Positions 44,584-54,009 of a stretch of 64,000 nucleotides of DNA are shown here, piece by piece. A program made the translations under genes and the position numbers. A model generated the notes under the pieces. It did no database searches and had not been told where the DNA came from. It saw only the letters and a list, made by a program, of their open reading frames with translations. Origin of the DNA: Acidobacteriota bacterium (lineage in GTDB: Bacteria; Acidobacteriota; Terriglobia; Terriglobales; Acidobacteriaceae); assembly GCA_018268915.1 (NCBI GenBank), contig JAFDVQ010000005.1, positions 248,001-312,000 on the forward strand, given 5' to 3'. Position 1 is the stretch's first letter; each line of letters starts with the position of its first letter.

Positions 44584-45950
44584 CGGCCCGCCTCCTCCAT
44601 AAAGCGAATCAGCGAGCGAATACCGAGTTCAAAATTTTTGAGCTTGAACTTCTCGTTTGGCGCATGAATGTTATCGTCCGGCAATCCGAAGCCCATCATC
44701 ACACTCGGTAACCCGAGGTGCCGGTCGAAGTCTCCCACGATCGGGATCGAACCTCCCGAACGAATAAAGACCGTGTCTTTGCCCCAGACCTCATGAAGCG
44801 CTTTTGTCGCTGCCTGAATGTATCTGTTGTTCACAGGAATGAGGCACGGATCGCCTGAATGGAGCAGCCTCACGTCGACTTGAACTCCCTGCGGGGCGAT
44901 CTTCTCCACATAGCTCTTGTACTGCGCGAAAGCCTTGGCCGGCGTCGTGTTCGGCACCAGCCGCATCGAAACCTTCGCGATCGCTTTAGCGGGAATCACT
45001 GTCTTGGCCCCCGCTCCCGTAAATCCGCCCGGCATCCCATGCACGTCGAGCGTAGGCCGCGCCCATGTGCGCTCGAGAACGCTATAACCAGACTCGCCCA
45101 CCAGGCTCTTCGAACCAACTTCGTTCTCTCGATAGTGCTCTTCATCGAAAGGCAGGCTCTTCCATGCAGAAAGTTCCTCGCTGCTGGGAGGTATCACATC
45201 GTCATAAAACCCCGGGATGTTGATGCGCCCGTTCTCGTCCTTCAGCTTCGCGATGACCTGAGCAAGCGCCACAAATGGATTCGGAGCCGCTCCCCCATAC
45301 ATACCCGAGTGCAGATCGGTCTTCGATCCCCGCACTTCCAGTTCCGTATAGATCATCCCGCGCAGGCCCACGCAAAGCGTCGGCAGTCCGTCTGCAAAAA
45401 GATCCGTGTCTGACACAAGCGCGAAATCAGCTTTCAGATTGTCAGGCTTCGAAGCCACATACGCCGCAATGCCTTCTCCACCGACCTCCTCTTCGCCTTC
45501 AAACAGAACCCGGACATTCAATGGCAGCCCCTCATGTGCCGCCATAAGCGATTCCAACGCCTTCACCTGCGCCCACACCTGTCCTTTGTCATCCACTGCC
45601 CCGCGAGCATAGATATTGCCGTTACGCTCTGTTGGTTCGAATGGCGGAGAAATCCACTCATCCAGTGGATCAGCAGGCTGCACATCATAGTGTCCATATA
45701 TCAACGCTGTTGGCTTCCCTGCCGCGTGCAGCCAGTCGCCGTATACAAGCGGATGACCCTCTGTATCGATGAGCCGAACGTTCTCCATCCCGATCCGTTT
45801 CAACTCGCTTGCCAGAAACTCGGCCGCCCTTCGGCAATCGCCTTTATGCTCCGGCAGCGTGGAGATCGATGGGATACGAAGAAGATCCTTCAGTTCGCTC
45901 AGAAAGCGCAAATGATTCTCAGTTGCAAACGCGACAGCAGGTGAAGACAT
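44580..45950 (-). CDS. M20-family dipeptidase/metallopeptidase
   Basis: A zinc-dependent exopeptidase of the M20 family (ArgE/DapE/carnosinase type), 456 residues. The metal ligands are visible: TALIYGHYDVQPADPLDEW (His), YARGAVDDKGQVWAQV (bridging Asp), LFEGEEEVGGEG (Glu), LVSDTDLFADGLPTLCVGLR, and the final His in LPDDNIHAPNEKF. The dimerisation domain lies between about 190 and 320. This matches the dipeptidases listed as M20 carboxypeptidase-like. Substrate unknown. It starts the leftward pair with mobA. Confidence 0.93.
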   Translation of the reverse strand: MSSPAVAFATENHLRFLSELKDLLRIPSISTLPEHKGDCRRAAEFLASELKRIGMENVRLIDTEGHPLVYGDWLHAAGKPTALIYGHYDVQPADPLDEWISPPFEPTERNGNIYARGAVDDKGQVWAQVKALESLMAAHEGLPLNVRVLFEGEEEVGGEGIAAYVASKPDNLKADFALVSDTDLFADGLPTLCVGLRGMIYTELEVRGSKTDLHSGMYGGAAPNPFVALAQVIAKLKDENGRINIPGFYDDVIPPSSEELSAWKSLPFDEEHYRENEVGSKSLVGESGYSVLERTWARPTLDVHGMPGGFTGAGAKTVIPAKAIAKVSMRLVPNTTPAKAFAQYKSYVEKIAPQGVQVDVRLLHSGDPCLIPVNNRYIQAATKALHEVWGKDTVFIRSGGSIPIVGDFDRHLGLPSVMMGFGLPDDNIHAPNEKFKLKNFELGIRSLIRFMEEAGR

Positions 45951-46022
45951 GTGCTTGCTCCATTCAAATTGCCAATCGGAAGTATATTCGCCGGCACTGT
46001 CTAGACGCCGTGCGTCTAATCG

Positions 46023-46346
46023 CTAGTAGCGCGGAACCTTCGGGTCGATCTCCGCAGACCATGCATCGATCCCGCCACGAAGCGACTGAACCTTTTCAAA
46101 TCCCTGGTTGCGCAGCCATGCCGTCACGTTCAGCGATCGCTGCCCATGGTGGCACAGGACAGTCAGGTGTTCATCTGGATCGAGCTCCTGATTCGCTCTC
46201 GATGGAACATCGCCCATCGGCATCAGCGTGCTCGGCTCAATGTGGGCAGTCGAGTACTCCCACGATTCTCGAACATCAATCAGTTTTGTCTTATTCTCTT
46301 GCAGCAGCTTTGCCGTATCGGCCGGGGAAATCTCAAAATCCAGCAT
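46023..46346 (-). CDS. Rhodanese-domain sulfurtransferase
   Basis: A 107-residue single rhodanese domain that would move sulfane sulfur through its active-site Cys. The fold is seen in SPADTAKLLQENKTKLIDVR, ESWEYSTAHIEPSTLMPMGD and VQSLRGGIDAWSAEIDP; the catalytic loop is LCHHGQRS, the Cys-x5 form of the ThiF/MoeZ-associated and GlpE-type enzymes. The start ATG 46346 (MLDFEISP) matches family starts; the longer frame to 46448 would run into the divergent ABC-F gene start. It is 64 bp from that gene and 72 bp upstream of the M20 gene. Confidence 0.88.
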   Translation of the reverse strand: MLDFEISPADTAKLLQENKTKLIDVRESWEYSTAHIEPSTLMPMGDVPSRANQELDPDEHLTVLCHHGQRSLNVTAWLRNQGFEKVQSLRGGIDAWSAEIDPKVPRY

Positions 46347-46409
46347 GAATCCAGTGTAGTGGCGGCAACCGACGGTTAAACGCCGCTCGAGGAATTTAGT
46401 CTTGAAGAG

Positions 46410-48224
46410 ATGCCGCCGATCCTCAACGCGCAATCCATCACCAAGCAATTTGGCGCCACGCCGCTGTTCAGAAACATCTCGTTCACTGTGGATGACGGTG
46501 CGCGCATTGGCCTTATCGGCCCGAACGGCGCGGGCAAATCGACATTACTCGCGGTCCTCGCTGGAACCATCGATCCCGACGAAGGCGAACTAGCCGTCCG
46601 TAAGCGTGCTCGCGCGGCTTACGTTCCCCAGGACTCCCGCTTTGCCATCGAGATCACAGTTCGACAGGTTCTCGAAGGTGCCCTGGCTGCCGCTCACGTC
46701 TCCGACACCGAGCGCGAAGGCCGGCTGCGAGAACTGGCGGGGCGCGCCGGCTTTGAGGATCTCTCCGCCGAAGCAGCATCCCTCTCCGGTGGATGGCGCA
46801 AACGTCTCGCGATTGTCGAAGCGCTCGTGAGCAAGCCCGACGTTCTGCTGCTGGACGAGCCTACTAATCACCTCGATCTCGCCGGCATCGAGTGGCTGGA
46901 AGAGTTGCTCAGCGCCTCATCATTCGCTGTCGTCACCGTGAGCCACGACCGCTACTTCCTCGAAGCAACATCCAGCGAGATCATTGAGCTCAACCGCATC
47001 TACGCCGAAGGTCTTCTGCGGGTCAAAGGCAACTTCAGCCGATTTCTTGAAGAACGCCAGGCTTACCTCGAAGCACAAAGCAAACAACAGGAGAGCTTGC
47101 GAAATCGTGTCCGCACGGAAATTGAATGGCTGCGTCGTGGCCCCAAAGCCCGCACAACCAAATCCAAAGCCCGTATAGATGCAGCCAACGAAATGATCAC
47201 CAACCTGGCCGCAATGGATTCGCGCTCGGTGGTGAACTCCGCCGGAATCGACTTCTCATCCTCTCAGCGCAAGACGAAGCGCCTCGTCGAATTTTCAGGC
47301 GTTGCATGCGAGCTTGGCGGTCGGCAGCTTTTCAGTGACCTCAATTTCACGTTGACCGCCGGCATGAAGCTCGGACTCGTCGGTCCCAACGGAAGCGGCA
47401 AAACTTCCCTTCTCCGGCTCATGCGTGGTGAACTGGAGCCGGCGCAAGGCAACATCCGTCGAGCAGACGCATTGCGAATGGTTTACCTCAGCCAGATGCG
47501 TGAGCTCGATGAGAGCCTCACTCTGCGCAGAGCGCTCGCGCCCGAGGGCGATGGTCTTGTGTATCAGGGCCGCACAATTCATGTCGCCAGTTGGGCAGCG
47601 CGCTTCCTCTTCACCGGAGAACAGCTCAATCAGCCTGTCAGCAACCTCAGCGGTGGCGAACGCGCCCGCGTCTTGATCGCAAAACTGATGCTCGAGCCCG
47701 CTGATGTTCTCCTCCTCGACGAACCTACCAACGATCTCGACATCCCAACCCTCGAAATCCTCGAAGACAATCTTTTGGACTTTGAAGGGGCCCTCGTTCT
47801 GGTAACACACGATCGTTACCTCCTCAACCGCGTGGCCTCAATAGTCCTCGGCTTCGATGGCAACGGCCGGATCGCGCAGTTCGCAGACTTTGCCCAATGG
47901 GAACAGTGGCTCGCCGATGACCCCGGCGTAAGCGACAAGGAATCAGTGGTCAGCGGAGCACCCCGCCAGGCCCCCGACTCGCAGGACCAGGCGCCTAAAA
48001 AGAAGAAGCTCTCTTATCTCGAGGCGCGCGAGTTTGCCGCAATCGAGCAGCGGGTAGAAGAATCGGACTCCCGCCTTACTGCGGTTCGCGCACGTGTCGA
48101 AGATCCTGCGATTGCGTCGGACGCGGTCGCCCTCCAAACCGCGCTCGAGGATCTGGCCCAGGCTGAAGCCGAAAACGAGAAACTCTATGCCCGTTGGGCC
48201 GAATTGACCGATAAGGCGGTCTAA
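46410..48224 (+). CDS. ABC-F family ATPase (Uup-type)
   Basis: A soluble twin ABC ATPase that acts on ribosomes or DNA, not a transporter. The 604 residues contain two ABC domains: the first with GLIGPNGAGKSTLLAVLAG (Walker A), SLSGGWRKRLAIVEALVSKP and LLLDEPTNHLDLAGIEWLEE; the second with LGLVGPNGSGKTSLLRLMRG, SNLSGGERARVLIAKLML and LLLDEPTNDLDIPTLEILED. The linker between them carries the P-site signal RTEIEWLRRGPKARTTKSKA. A C-terminal coiled-coil follows a variable stretch (SYLEAREFAAIEQRVEESDS), as in Uup. No membrane segment. Divergent from the rhodanese gene. Confidence 0.93.
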   Translation: MPPILNAQSITKQFGATPLFRNISFTVDDGARIGLIGPNGAGKSTLLAVLAGTIDPDEGELAVRKRARAAYVPQDSRFAIEITVRQVLEGALAAAHVSDTEREGRLRELAGRAGFEDLSAEAASLSGGWRKRLAIVEALVSKPDVLLLDEPTNHLDLAGIEWLEELLSASSFAVVTVSHDRYFLEATSSEIIELNRIYAEGLLRVKGNFSRFLEERQAYLEAQSKQQESLRNRVRTEIEWLRRGPKARTTKSKARIDAANEMITNLAAMDSRSVVNSAGIDFSSSQRKTKRLVEFSGVACELGGRQLFSDLNFTLTAGMKLGLVGPNGSGKTSLLRLMRGELEPAQGNIRRADALRMVYLSQMRELDESLTLRRALAPEGDGLVYQGRTIHVASWAARFLFTGEQLNQPVSNLSGGERARVLIAKLMLEPADVLLLDEPTNDLDIPTLEILEDNLLDFEGALVLVTHDRYLLNRVASIVLGFDGNGRIAQFADFAQWEQWLADDPGVSDKESVVSGAPRQAPDSQDQAPKKKKLSYLEAREFAAIEQRVEESDSRLTAVRARVEDPAIASDAVALQTALEDLAQAEAENEKLYARWAELTDKAV

Positions 48225-48307
48225 ACTAGGCATAGGCCTCAAAGCCATAATCGGTTGAAAGCCTAACTCCGACGACGCGCGGCGAAATAGCTGCATCGAA
48301 AGATGAT

Positions 48308-49711
48308 ATGCAAAACCCGGTGAAAGTTTTGATAGTCGAAGACGAACCCCATGCCCTTACGGGGCTCGCGGAGTTGATCTCTGGCTGGGGATACCAGACC
48401 GAGACAGCACGCGACGGCATTGAGGGATGGGAGAAGGCTCTCGTCTGGGATCCTGCGATCGTAGTGACCGATTTCAAAATGCCACGCATGGATGGCATCG
48501 GCCTCCTCACGAAGCTCGCAGAGAGCGCAAGCTCCAACGTGGCTGTAGTGCTCCTAACGGCACAGGGCTCCATTCAGACCGCTGTCGACGCGATGAAGCT
48601 CGGCGCGTACGACTTCCTCCAGAAGCCAGTTGACGCAGCGCGTCTGCGCAATATCCTCGCCAACGCCACACGGCAGCGCGCCACCGAAATCGAGCTCGAA
48701 GTCACGCGAAGACAACTGCGCAACACCGGAATTCTCGGATCGATGGTGGGCAGTTCCAAAGCGATGCGTGAGACCTTCGCGCTGATCGAGCAGATTGCTC
48801 CTTCAAATGTATCCGTGCTCATCACCGGCGAGAGCGGCACGGGCAAAGAGCTCGTCGCACGCACTCTTCACGATCTAAGTCCCCGCAAGAGCCGCCCGTT
48901 CCTCGCCGTTAACTGCGCAGCGATTCCCGAGACGCTCATCGAGAGTGAGATCTTCGGCCACGAAAAGGGCGCGTTCACCGGAGCGGTTGAACGTCGCGCC
49001 GGCTGCTTTGAACTCGCCTCTAACGGAACGCTTCTCCTCGACGAACTGGGCGAGATGCCAATCGGCACGCAGGCAAAACTTCTTCGCGTTCTCGAAGAAC
49101 GCAAGCTTCGCCGCCTTGGCGCTCGCACCGAACAGGACGTGGATGTTCGCGTATTGGCCGCCACCAATCGTGACCCCCAGGACGCGGTCTCACAAGGACA
49201 CCTGCGTGCTGACCTCTTCTACCGCCTGAACGTCTTCCACATTCACATGCCGCCGCTGCGCGAGCATATGGAAGATCTGCAGGCAATGGCCGACTCTATG
49301 GTCCGTGAGATGAACCAGAAGCATGGACGCCATGTATCGGGACTATCCGACTCCATCCTCGACCGAATGCTTTCCTACAGCTGGCCTGGAAACGGGCGCG
49401 AATTGCGCAACACCATCGAACGCGCCGTAATCCTGTGTCCTGATGGCGCACCGCTCGATGCCGGCCATCTTCCTCGCACGTTCGGTTCCGCTCAGCACGC
49501 TGCACCGCCGCGCCTCAACGATGCAAGCATCGTTCCCATACGTGTCGGCACCACCGTAGGTGAGGCTGAGCGCATGCTGATCCTGCGGACGCTTGAGTCG
49601 ACCGGTCAGAACAAAACTCGCGCAGCCGAGATCCTCGGAGTCAGCTTGAAAACGCTCCACAACAAGCTCAAGGAATACAACCAGCATTCACGGGAAGATC
49701 CTGCGGCCTGA
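48308..49711 (+). CDS. NtrC-family sigma-54-dependent response regulator
   Basis: A two-component activator of RpoN promoters, 467 residues. The receiver (KVLIVEDEPHALTGLAELI, phospho-acceptor Asp 55 in VVTDFKMPRMDG, Lys in YDFLQKPVD) is followed by the AAA+ domain (about 145-390). This has Walker A ITGESGTGKELVARTLH, the sigma-54 loop FGHEKGAFTGAVE, Walker B TLLLDELGEM, and RADLFYRLNVFHIHMPPLRE. The C-terminal Fis-type HTH is NKTRAAEILGVSLKTLHNKL. All sigma-54 contact motifs are intact. The gene is 72 bp upstream of the histidine kinase, its probable partner. Confidence 0.95.
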   Translation: MQNPVKVLIVEDEPHALTGLAELISGWGYQTETARDGIEGWEKALVWDPAIVVTDFKMPRMDGIGLLTKLAESASSNVAVVLLTAQGSIQTAVDAMKLGAYDFLQKPVDAARLRNILANATRQRATEIELEVTRRQLRNTGILGSMVGSSKAMRETFALIEQIAPSNVSVLITGESGTGKELVARTLHDLSPRKSRPFLAVNCAAIPETLIESEIFGHEKGAFTGAVERRAGCFELASNGTLLLDELGEMPIGTQAKLLRVLEERKLRRLGARTEQDVDVRVLAATNRDPQDAVSQGHLRADLFYRLNVFHIHMPPLREHMEDLQAMADSMVREMNQKHGRHVSGLSDSILDRMLSYSWPGNGRELRNTIERAVILCPDGAPLDAGHLPRTFGSAQHAAPPRLNDASIVPIRVGTTVGEAERMLILRTLESTGQNKTRAAEILGVSLKTLHNKLKEYNQHSREDPAA

Positions 49712-49783
49712 ACCCCGCAGCCTCACGATTGATCTGTGCAATGACACTGAGCTTTCGTGGGGCTGAAACTTTTTGACTAAATC

Positions 49784-51685
49784 ATGCGACTGAAGACCAA
49801 ACTCGTTCTTGCCATCACCGGCCTCGTCTTCTTGATCGCAGGTCTGCTGTCGCTCGTTTACGTCAGCCATCTGGTCGACGCGGCAGTTCAGGAGTCATAC
49901 AACTCCAACAGACAAACCGCAAATCAGGTTCGTTTCGCCTTACAGCAGGCTCTCGAAACCGGTTTGAAGGACCAAACGATTGCGCCGGGTGACACAGCGC
50001 GACTGATGCAACTCGCGACAGAAGTTGTCCGGAATAGCAAGATTTTGCGTGCGGCAATTGACGCCCCAGTGATGTACTCCCTCACGGTCAATGACATCAC
50101 CATCACGGACGCACAAGACCACATCATCCTGACAACCCTCCCGGGAAGTCCTGACCGCCTCGATTCGAGACGCAAGTACAGCGACCTTGTTGCTGCTGAC
50201 CCGGTTACGAAGATGCGCGACATCTATGGTCCTGGAAAAATCTTCGACATCGTGGTTCCGCAGGACCGTAACGGCGAACCGTTCCTGAACGTCCATGTCG
50301 GCGTGCGAACCACGCTTCTGCAACATGTTTACGAGCCCTCAATGCAGGAGGCCGTGACACTCATGGCCTTCGCCGCAGGAACCGCACTGATTGCCGCATT
50401 TCTCCTGAGCAACCTTGCTTTGCGCCCTATGGAAGAGATCAGTATGCAGCTCGATTTTCTTGCTCCAATTCCCGCAGGACCAAAGCAGGAAGGAGAAGAA
50501 GAACCAAGACTCGACACTCCCGAAAGGGTCTCCACGAAGATCGAACAAATCGGACAGCGCATCCGAAACGTAGAAGAAGTCTTTTCGGCTCTAAAAGAAA
50601 ACCTCGATCAGATCCTCGGAAACCTTCAGGACGGCATCCTACTCTTCACCGGCGACGGCAGGGCGGTCCTCGTTTCTGAAGCTGCTCAGCGCTTTCTCAA
50701 TAAGGAAAAGGAAAACATCCTCGGGCTCCAGGCCAGCGACATCTTCGATCGTTCCACCGTACTCGGTCGGACCCTTCGCGAAGCATTCGATGCGGGAGTA
50801 ACACTGGTGCAGGAAGAAGTACAAACCGAATCTGGACGCCGCCTTCAGGCTTCCGTGGACTTCATATTTGACGACCGCACTCGGACCGGCCTGGGAGCTC
50901 TCGTAACCCTCCACGATCTCGAGTCCGTTGAGGAAATTGAATCAGAGCTCGAGCTCTCTCGCCGCATGGCCGCAATCGGCCGCCTCACAGCTGGTGTAGG
51001 CCATGAAGTAAAGAACCCAATCAATGCTATCGTCGTCCATCTCGAACTGCTGAAAAACAAACTCGGCCAGGATCACGCGCCCGCCACCAGGCATCTCGAT
51101 GTCATCGACTCAGAAATTCATCGTCTCGACCGCGTCGTCCAGACCCTGGTCGATTTCTCGCGGCCGGTCGAACTGCAGCTTCGCGAGCAGGATCTCGGAC
51201 GAATTGTTGGAGATGTTCTCGCGCTCGCATCCGACGAACTCACCACTCGCAACGTAAGGCTTGAAAGCCGGCTTCCGGAGACGTCGCTGATCGTGAACGT
51301 CGACGCAGACTTGTTGAAGCAAGCGGTACTCAACGTCACCCTCAATGGCGCGCAGGCAATGCCTGATGGCGGCACTCTTCGCGTGATCCTCGAAGAAGAA
51401 CGCAGAATGGCGGTACTGCGCATCGCCGATGAGGGCGTCGGGATTCCACCGGAAATCCGCGAGAAAATTTTTGACCTCTACTTCACCACCAAAAGCGGCG
51501 GCAGCGGCATCGGCCTGGCCATGACCTACCGTATTTTGCAGTTGCACCATGGTAGCGTCGACGTACAATCGAAGGTGGGCCGTGGTACGGAGTTCTTCCT
51601 GCGCATTCCACTCGCAGCCACGGAATGGGGACGTCGGCATCTGCAGCCGGCACAAGTGGAAGAGACAAAGGGGTTGGGAACATGA
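49784..51685 (+). CDS. Membrane sensor histidine kinase
   Basis: A 633-residue sensor kinase. TM1 is LVLAITGLVFLIAGLLSLVY (about 6-25), followed by a periplasmic region of about 160 residues, TM2 ALIAAFLLSNLAL (about 195-207) and a HAMP-like stretch (LRPMEEISMQLDFL). A PAS-type domain follows (DGILLFTGDGRAVLVSEAAQ), then the phospho-acceptor region RLTAGVGHEVKNPINAIVVH and the ATPase domain with NVTLNGAQAMPDGGTLRV (N box), IADEGVGIPPEIR and GGSGIGLAMTYRILQLHHGS. It follows an NtrC-type regulator, so the pair likely forms one system. The stop overlaps the next lipoprotein's start by 4 bp (ATGA). Confidence 0.93.
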   Translation: MRLKTKLVLAITGLVFLIAGLLSLVYVSHLVDAAVQESYNSNRQTANQVRFALQQALETGLKDQTIAPGDTARLMQLATEVVRNSKILRAAIDAPVMYSLTVNDITITDAQDHIILTTLPGSPDRLDSRRKYSDLVAADPVTKMRDIYGPGKIFDIVVPQDRNGEPFLNVHVGVRTTLLQHVYEPSMQEAVTLMAFAAGTALIAAFLLSNLALRPMEEISMQLDFLAPIPAGPKQEGEEEPRLDTPERVSTKIEQIGQRIRNVEEVFSALKENLDQILGNLQDGILLFTGDGRAVLVSEAAQRFLNKEKENILGLQASDIFDRSTVLGRTLREAFDAGVTLVQEEVQTESGRRLQASVDFIFDDRTRTGLGALVTLHDLESVEEIESELELSRRMAAIGRLTAGVGHEVKNPINAIVVHLELLKNKLGQDHAPATRHLDVIDSEIHRLDRVVQTLVDFSRPVELQLREQDLGRIVGDVLALASDELTTRNVRLESRLPETSLIVNVDADLLKQAVLNVTLNGAQAMPDGGTLRVILEEERRMAVLRIADEGVGIPPEIREKIFDLYFTTKSGGSGIGLAMTYRILQLHHGSVDVQSKVGRGTEFFLRIPLAATEWGRRHLQPAQVEETKGLGT

Positions 51686-52227
51686 AGCTCGGCGCAAGAA
51701 GCGCTGCATGGCTGTTGCCATTTCTGCTTGCTGGGTGCTTTCATCGCAAGTCCCAGGTAGCGCAGAATCAGCCGTTGCCGCCGCCAATCGAGGACACTGC
51801 TTCGATCAAGCCGGAGCCTGCCCAGACGAGCATCACTCCGCCCGTTGTGACCATCCCTGAGCAGCCAATCCAACAGCAGATTGCTCCGCCACCGGAGCCC
51901 ATTAAAAAGCCGCCGAAGCATCACCGGCCACCGAATAACAGCACGCAGGTTGCTTCCGCTGGGCCAGCACCTATGGTTTCGGCGGCTGGAAATCTTGGAA
52001 CTGGCGACCCCACAAACCAGAGGCAACTTGCCGACGCCTCCATTGAGCAGACAGAAAAAGCTCTGAACGGAATCACGCGCAAATTGAACGACCAGGAACA
52101 GAAGACCGCTGCTCAGATTCGCGAGTTCATCAAGCAGGCTCGTGAGGCGCTCACCGCTGGCGATATCAACGGTGCGCACACGCTTGCTGAAAAAGCAAAA
52201 GTATTCCTTGACGAGCTACATCCCTAA
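51682..52227 (+). CDS. Pro-rich lipoprotein coupled to the sensor kinase
   Basis: A 181-residue lipoprotein. The signal peptide has a lipobox (AAWLLPFLLAGCFHRK) and is followed by a Pro/Gln-rich low-complexity region (about 30-110) that could span the periplasm. The C-terminal part is helical and charged (RQLADASIEQTEKALNGITR, AQIREFIKQAREALTAGDIN). The start is ATG 51682 overlapping the kinase stop (ATGA), so translation is coupled. This suggests the lipoprotein belongs to the kinase-regulator system, perhaps as a sensor accessory, but that is inference. The family is not recognised. Converges with nadK (3 bp between stops). Confidence 0.78.
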   Translation: MKLGARSAAWLLPFLLAGCFHRKSQVAQNQPLPPPIEDTASIKPEPAQTSITPPVVTIPEQPIQQQIAPPPEPIKKPPKHHRPPNNSTQVASAGPAPMVSAAGNLGTGDPTNQRQLADASIEQTEKALNGITRKLNDQEQKTAAQIREFIKQAREALTAGDINGAHTLAEKAKVFLDELHP

Positions 52228-52230
52228 GCC

Positions 52231-53088
52231 TCAGCGCTCGCCCCAGCTCAGCTTGCTGCGCAGTGCCTCGAAGAATCCGCTCTCGCTGATGCGAACCAGG
52301 TTCACCGTGTAGGCCGAACGCTGGCAGATCACCTCATCGTCCACGTGCAATTCAAATCCGATCTGCCCATCCACGGTGAGCAGGCATTGTGTCGGAACTC
52401 CTTCGACGCGCACTTTCACGCATGCCTCCCCTGGCACCACGATCGGGCGCAGCGTCAGCAGGTGCGGGCAAATCGGAGTAACTACCAGCGCATCCACATC
52501 CGGCGTAAGAATCGGCCCGTTCGCCGCAAGCGTGTATGCGGTCGACCCCGTTGGCGTCGACACAATCACTCCGTCAGCGCGAAAGTGAGCGACGCTCTTG
52601 CCATTCAGCTCCACTGCAAACTCGCCCATGCGCGCGATGTCGCCCTTCGAAACCACAACCTCATTGAGCGACTCAAATGTGCGCACGACAGCGCCATCCC
52701 GCCGTACTTCGGAATGCAGCATATGCCGCGCATCCAGCGTGTGGCAGTCTGAGCACCAGCTCTCCAGCGTGTTGTAGAGATCACCCAGCCGAACCTCAGT
52801 CAGAAACCCGAGCGATCCCAGGTTGACGCTGAGAATTGGAGTACCTGTCGCCGCAAAAATTCGCGCAACCGACAGCAGCGTCCCATCGCCGCCAAGCACA
52901 ATTACTAGACCCGGCTTATGTGCAGGAAGATCCGTGCGGTCAACCGCTGGTGCAGCATCCGTATAACTGGCGCCCTCGTGATCAAGCAGCGGATCGTAGT
53001 CATGCTTCCGCAGCCAGTCAACAAGTTCGGGCAGCAACTGCGCAAGTTCAGGCTTTCTCGGCTTGCAAACAACCGCGACAGAGATCAT
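52231..53088 (-). CDS. nadK: NAD kinase
   Basis: Phosphorylates NAD+ to NADP+. The 285 residues show the family motifs: the N-terminal SVAVVCKPRKPELAQLLPEL, GLVIVLGGDGTLLSVARIFA with the GGDG catalytic loop (about 64-79), and PILSVNLGSLGFLTEVRLGD. The later part has DGVIVSTPTGSTAYTLAANG and PICPHLLTLRPIVVPGEACV. It lies 50 bp downstream of tlyA in the same direction, a pairing common in bacteria (often with recN). Complete. Confidence 0.96.
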   Translation of the reverse strand: MISVAVVCKPRKPELAQLLPELVDWLRKHDYDPLLDHEGASYTDAAPAVDRTDLPAHKPGLVIVLGGDGTLLSVARIFAATGTPILSVNLGSLGFLTEVRLGDLYNTLESWCSDCHTLDARHMLHSEVRRDGAVVRTFESLNEVVVSKGDIARMGEFAVELNGKSVAHFRADGVIVSTPTGSTAYTLAANGPILTPDVDALVVTPICPHLLTLRPIVVPGEACVKVRVEGVPTQCLLTVDGQIGFELHVDDEVICQRSAYTVNLVRISESGFFEALRSKLSWGER

Positions 53089-53138
53089 GCGCTCTCAGTG
53101 TAAACGGGCTACCTTCGCTTTCCGGTTCCAGCTACTAG

Positions 53139-53936
53139 CTACGGGCCTAGGACGGGCTCGCAGCTAAAAGCTGGAGCCAGTGGCTGCCTTCTCGAGTACA
53201 GCAAAAACTCCACGTTCCCCTCAGTGCCGGTAATCGGGGACGGAATCGTCTCCACCACTTGCCAGCCCTGCTCCGTAACCGCGCTCGCGACTTTCTCGAT
53301 CGCCATCTTGTGAATCTCAGGGTCGCGAACAATTCCGCCCTTCCCCACGTTTCCCCGCCCAGCTTCGAATTGTGGCTTCACAAGAATCACCGCCTCATTC
53401 AGAGCTGGCGCAGCCGCAAACACCGGCGCGATTACGAGCGTCGCCGAGATAAACGAAACATCCATCACCAGCAGAGTCAACGCTGGCATCCCGGCTTCAG
53501 CAAGCGCACTCGGAGCAAGAAACCTCGCATTCGTCCGCTCTACAAGCCGGACACGCCCATCATTGCGCAGCTTCATCGCAATCTGCCCAAACCCGGTATC
53601 CACCGCGGTCACGTGTGCAGCGCCGCGCTGCAATAGACAATCCGTGAATCCACCCGTAGACGCGCCTACGTCCAGACACGAACGCCCCTTCGCTTCGATA
53701 TGCCAATGATCGAGCGCGGCCTGCAGCTTCAACCCTCCACGACTCACGAAGGGCATGTCCTCGCCTAGCAGCCGAATACTCGAATCCGCCGCAACCGGTG
53801 CCCCTGGCTTTTCAATCTTCTGCTCGTTCACCAGAACGCGCCCCGCGATGACGAGCGCACGCGCCCGCTCTCTGCTCGCAACGACGTTCCGCTCAGCTAG
53901 CAATACATCAAGTCGAACTTTGCCGGTTCCCGCCAC
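53139..53936 (-). CDS. tlyA: TlyA-type rRNA 2'-O-methyltransferase (hemolysin A family)
   Basis: An RNA methyltransferase of the TlyA/HlyA family, 265 residues, which in mycobacteria methylates 16S and 23S rRNA. An N-terminal S4 domain (VRLDVLLAERNVVASRERAR, ALVIAGRVLVNEQKIEKPG) precedes an FtsJ-like Rossmann domain (SCLDVGASTGGFTDCLLQRG with the SAM motif, then AVDTGFGQ). FVSRGGLKLQAALDHW links them, as in TlyA. The start is GTG 53936. It is followed by nadK and preceded by a shared terminator. The exact rRNA target is not shown here. Confidence 0.93.
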   Translation of the reverse strand: MAGTGKVRLDVLLAERNVVASRERARALVIAGRVLVNEQKIEKPGAPVAADSSIRLLGEDMPFVSRGGLKLQAALDHWHIEAKGRSCLDVGASTGGFTDCLLQRGAAHVTAVDTGFGQIAMKLRNDGRVRLVERTNARFLAPSALAEAGMPALTLLVMDVSFISATLVIAPVFAAAPALNEAVILVKPQFEAGRGNVGKGGIVRDPEIHKMAIEKVASAVTEQGWQVVETIPSPITGTEGNVEFLLYSRRQPLAPAFSCEPVLGP

Positions 53937-53965
53937 GACTTTCTCTCACGTACCGCGCAAAAATC

Positions 53966-53994
53966 AAAGGCCACCCCAATCCGGGATGGCCTTT
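53966..53994. terminator. Intrinsic terminator of the YVTN lipoprotein gene
   Basis: AAAGGCCA (53966-53973) pairs with TGGCCTTT (53987-53994), with CCC/GGG inside. On the minus strand it is followed by GATTTTTG. It separates the leftward YVTN gene (stop at 54010) from tlyA. Confidence 0.85.
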
Positions 53995-54009
53995 GCCGTT
54001 ACTTGTTCA

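Noticed and set aside
46002..46018. TAGACG-CCGTG-CGTCTA inverted repeat between the rhodanese and M20 genes, and a GTCTAGAC palindrome beside it
   Set aside because: The stem is short and not followed by a T-run. Its resemblance to the dyad at 11699-11719 is limited to six bases in the reverse arrangement, likely chance.
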